64,000 nt of DNA from Fulvimarina sp. (GTDB lineage: Bacteria > Pseudomonadota > Alphaproteobacteria > Rhizobiales > Rhizobiaceae), in NCBI GenBank assembly GCA_002700095.1, contig PACL01000007.1:1-64000 (forward strand), written 5' to 3'. Positions 62,495-64,000 of this stretch are shown in pieces; position 1 is the stretch's first letter; each line of letters starts with the position of its first letter. Both the position numbers and the translations under genes were made by a program. The notes under the pieces were generated by a model. It did no database searches and had not been told where the DNA came from. It saw only the letters and a list, made by a program, of their open reading frames with translations.

Positions 62495-64000
62495 ATGCGA
62501 CGTATCGTCTCGATTCTTGTCTTCCTCCTCTTCCTTGCCAGCGGCGTCGCGCCGGCATTCGCCACCGCGGCCAATGCCTCGTTTTCCGTTGCCGGGGGCG
62601 ACGTCTATGTCTGGGTCCTGATCTCGGCGGGCCTCGTCCTGTTCATGCAGATCGGCTTCCTGTTGCTCGAAGCCGGGCTCGTGCGGTCCAAGAACTCCAT
62701 CAATGTCGCCCAGAAGAACCTCCTCGACCTGCTCCTGTCCATCGTCGCCTTCGCTGCCGTGGGCTTCATGTTCGCCTTCGGCAGGGACTCCGGCTACGGC
62801 TTCGGCCATGAGGAGCGCTTCGCCTTCCTCCGCGACCTGACCCCGTCCGAGCACGCCTTCTTCGCCTTCCAGGTGATGTTCTGCGGCACGGCGGCGACGA
62901 TCGTCTCCGGCGCCGCGGCCGAACGCCTGCGGCTGGCGGTCTACGGCATGGTCTCGCTGCTCATCGCCGCCTTCATCTATCCGATCTTCACCCACTGGGC
63001 CTGGGGCAACGCGCTGCATCCAAGCGATTCGGCCTTCCTCGCCAATCTCGGCTTCATCGACTTCGCCGGCTCGACGGTCGTCCATTCCACCGGCGCCTGG
63101 ATCTCGCTCGCCGCCTGCATCGTCCTCGGCCCCCGCATCGGCCGCTTCCGGCCCGACGGCACGCCCCAGCGCATCCAGGGCCACAGCGCCGTCTTGGCGA
63201 CGGCCGGCGCGATGATCATCTTCGTCGGCTGGATCGGCTTCAACGGCGGCTCGACGATCGAGGCGACGCCGGCGATCGCCGCCATCATCGCCAACACGGT
63301 GCTCGCCGCCGGCTGCGGCGGCACCGCCGGCTATGTCTACGGGATGTGGAAGGACGACGGCGTCACCCGCCCCGAAATGCCGATCTGCGGCCTGATCGGC
63401 GGGCTCGTCGCCGTCACCGCCGGCTGCCACATCCTGGATGGTCTCGGCGCCATGACGCTCGGCGTCGTCGGCGGTCTCATCGCCATCGTCGGCAACGACA
63501 TCGTCGCGCGCTGCCGCGTCGACGACGCGGTCGGCGCCATCGGCTGCCACGGCTTCGCCGGTATCGCCGGCACGCTCGGGCTCGCCCTTCTCGCACCGGC
63601 CGACACGCTGGTGGACGGCGACCGCCTCACCCAGTTCGGCATCCAGGCCGCCGGCGCCGGCGTGAACTTCCTGTGGACCTTCCCGATCGCCTACGGCTTC
63701 TTCAAGCTGGCCGATCGCCTCGAGCCGATCCGCGTCAGCGCGGCCGAGGAGGAACGCGGCCTCAATCAGTCGGAGCATGGCGCCTCCCTCGGCACGGGCG
63801 GCCTCGAGACCGCGCTGTCGGCCTATATCTCCGGCCGCATCGATCTCGACCACCGGCTGCCGGTCGAGACCGGCGACGAGGCCGAGCGCGTCACCCGGCT
63901 GTTCAACGCCTTTCTCGACGAGATCGAGAATTCCGAAATGGCGCGGCGCGACAACGAGACCCTGCGCCGGACCACCCAGGAGGCCGAACGTCTCACCGCC
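62495..64000 (+). CDS. amt: Ammonium transporter with C-terminal signalling extension (partial, runs off the window)
   Basis: An open frame of 502 codons continuing past 64000. A signal-like N-terminus (about 1-25) precedes about eleven membrane segments of the Amt/Rh fold. Visible pore features are the DFAGSTVVH segment carrying the first pore histidine and GAIGCHGFAGIAG carrying the second. After the channel (about residue 420), a soluble stretch begins (VETGDEAERVTRLFNAFLDEIENSEMARRDNE). It resembles a HAMP/coiled-coil linker to an output domain such as a kinase, cyclase or GGDEF module. The output domain is outside the window. It may act as an ammonium sensor as well as a channel. Confidence 0.88.
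   Translation, partial: MRRIVSILVFLLFLASGVAPAFATAANASFSVAGGDVYVWVLISAGLVLFMQIGFLLLEAGLVRSKNSINVAQKNLLDLLLSIVAFAAVGFMFAFGRDSGYGFGHEERFAFLRDLTPSEHAFFAFQVMFCGTAATIVSGAAAERLRLAVYGMVSLLIAAFIYPIFTHWAWGNALHPSDSAFLANLGFIDFAGSTVVHSTGAWISLAACIVLGPRIGRFRPDGTPQRIQGHSAVLATAGAMIIFVGWIGFNGGSTIEATPAIAAIIANTVLAAGCGGTAGYVYGMWKDDGVTRPEMPICGLIGGLVAVTAGCHILDGLGAMTLGVVGGLIAIVGNDIVARCRVDDAVGAIGCHGFAGIAGTLGLALLAPADTLVDGDRLTQFGIQAAGAGVNFLWTFPIAYGFFKLADRLEPIRVSAAEEERGLNQSEHGASLGTGGLETALSAYISGRIDLDHRLPVETGDEAERVTRLFNAFLDEIENSEMARRDNETLRRTTQEAERLTA

Overview
The window is GC-rich (high GC at third codon positions). It holds tightly packed metabolic, transport and surface-polysaccharide genes typical of an alphaproteobacterium, most likely a member of the Hyphomicrobiales (Rhizobiales). 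That assignment rests on gene content (TRAP, Urt-type and CUT1 importers, an ExoP/Wzc-type autokinase, a Nit1C cluster, an ammonium channel fused to a signalling tail) and on codon use, not on a marker gene. I saw no rRNA, tRNA, CRISPR array, insertion sequence or phage gene.

Layout. (1) 1-10.9 kb: a sugar-acid module that looks like D-apiose/D-apionate catabolism. A TRAP importer is followed by two dehydrogenases. Next come two divergent pairs, apnO/oiaK and an apsD-like dehydrogenase/RuBisCO-like protein, with a FadR-type GntR regulator between them. A near-identical 13-bp motif lies in all three promoter regions. (2) 11.0-22.1 kb: an NCS1-permease/hybrid histidine kinase fusion and its LuxR-type response regulator, divergent from a Urt-type ABC importer, a formamidase and FmdB. 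There is no urease, so this is probably a short-chain amide (possibly also urea) sensing and uptake system. (3) 22.2-26.0 kb: an orphan ThDP enzyme, a lipoprotein serine hydrolase and its TetR regulator. (4) 26.2-33.8 kb: a complete Nit1C cluster (nitB to nitH order), linked elsewhere to growth on cyanide or nitriles. It is divergent from a MocR-type regulator with repeated candidate operators. (5) 34.0-35.2 kb: a secreted transglutaminase-like cysteine peptidase and a small membrane protein. (6) 35.3-52.8 kb: an exopolysaccharide cluster with a priming transferase, GDP-mannose 3,5-epimerase-like protein, WecG-type transferase, four further glycosyltransferase/methyltransferase genes, a lipid-linked-oligosaccharide ABC flippase, two Wzy/ligase-like proteins and a Wzc-type kinase. 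(7) 52.8-60.6 kb: a LacI-controlled CUT1 sugar importer with a TIM-barrel isomerase and a Gfo/Idh/MocA dehydrogenase. (8) 61.0-64.0 kb: a small unknown gene, a homocysteine S-methyltransferase-like gene, and an ammonium transporter with a C-terminal signalling extension that runs off the window.

How the parts fit. Three separately regulated carbohydrate or acid uptake-and-catabolism modules sit beside a nitrogen-scavenging region (amides, nitriles or cyanide, ammonium). Each of the three substrate-binding-protein genes is followed by a strong GC-rich intercistronic hairpin, a common way to keep binding protein in excess over membrane components. Many genes overlap by four bases (ATGA), so operons can be inferred with confidence. 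Functional names for the apiose, Nit1C and amide modules rest on family recognition and gene context, and specific substrates are inferred.
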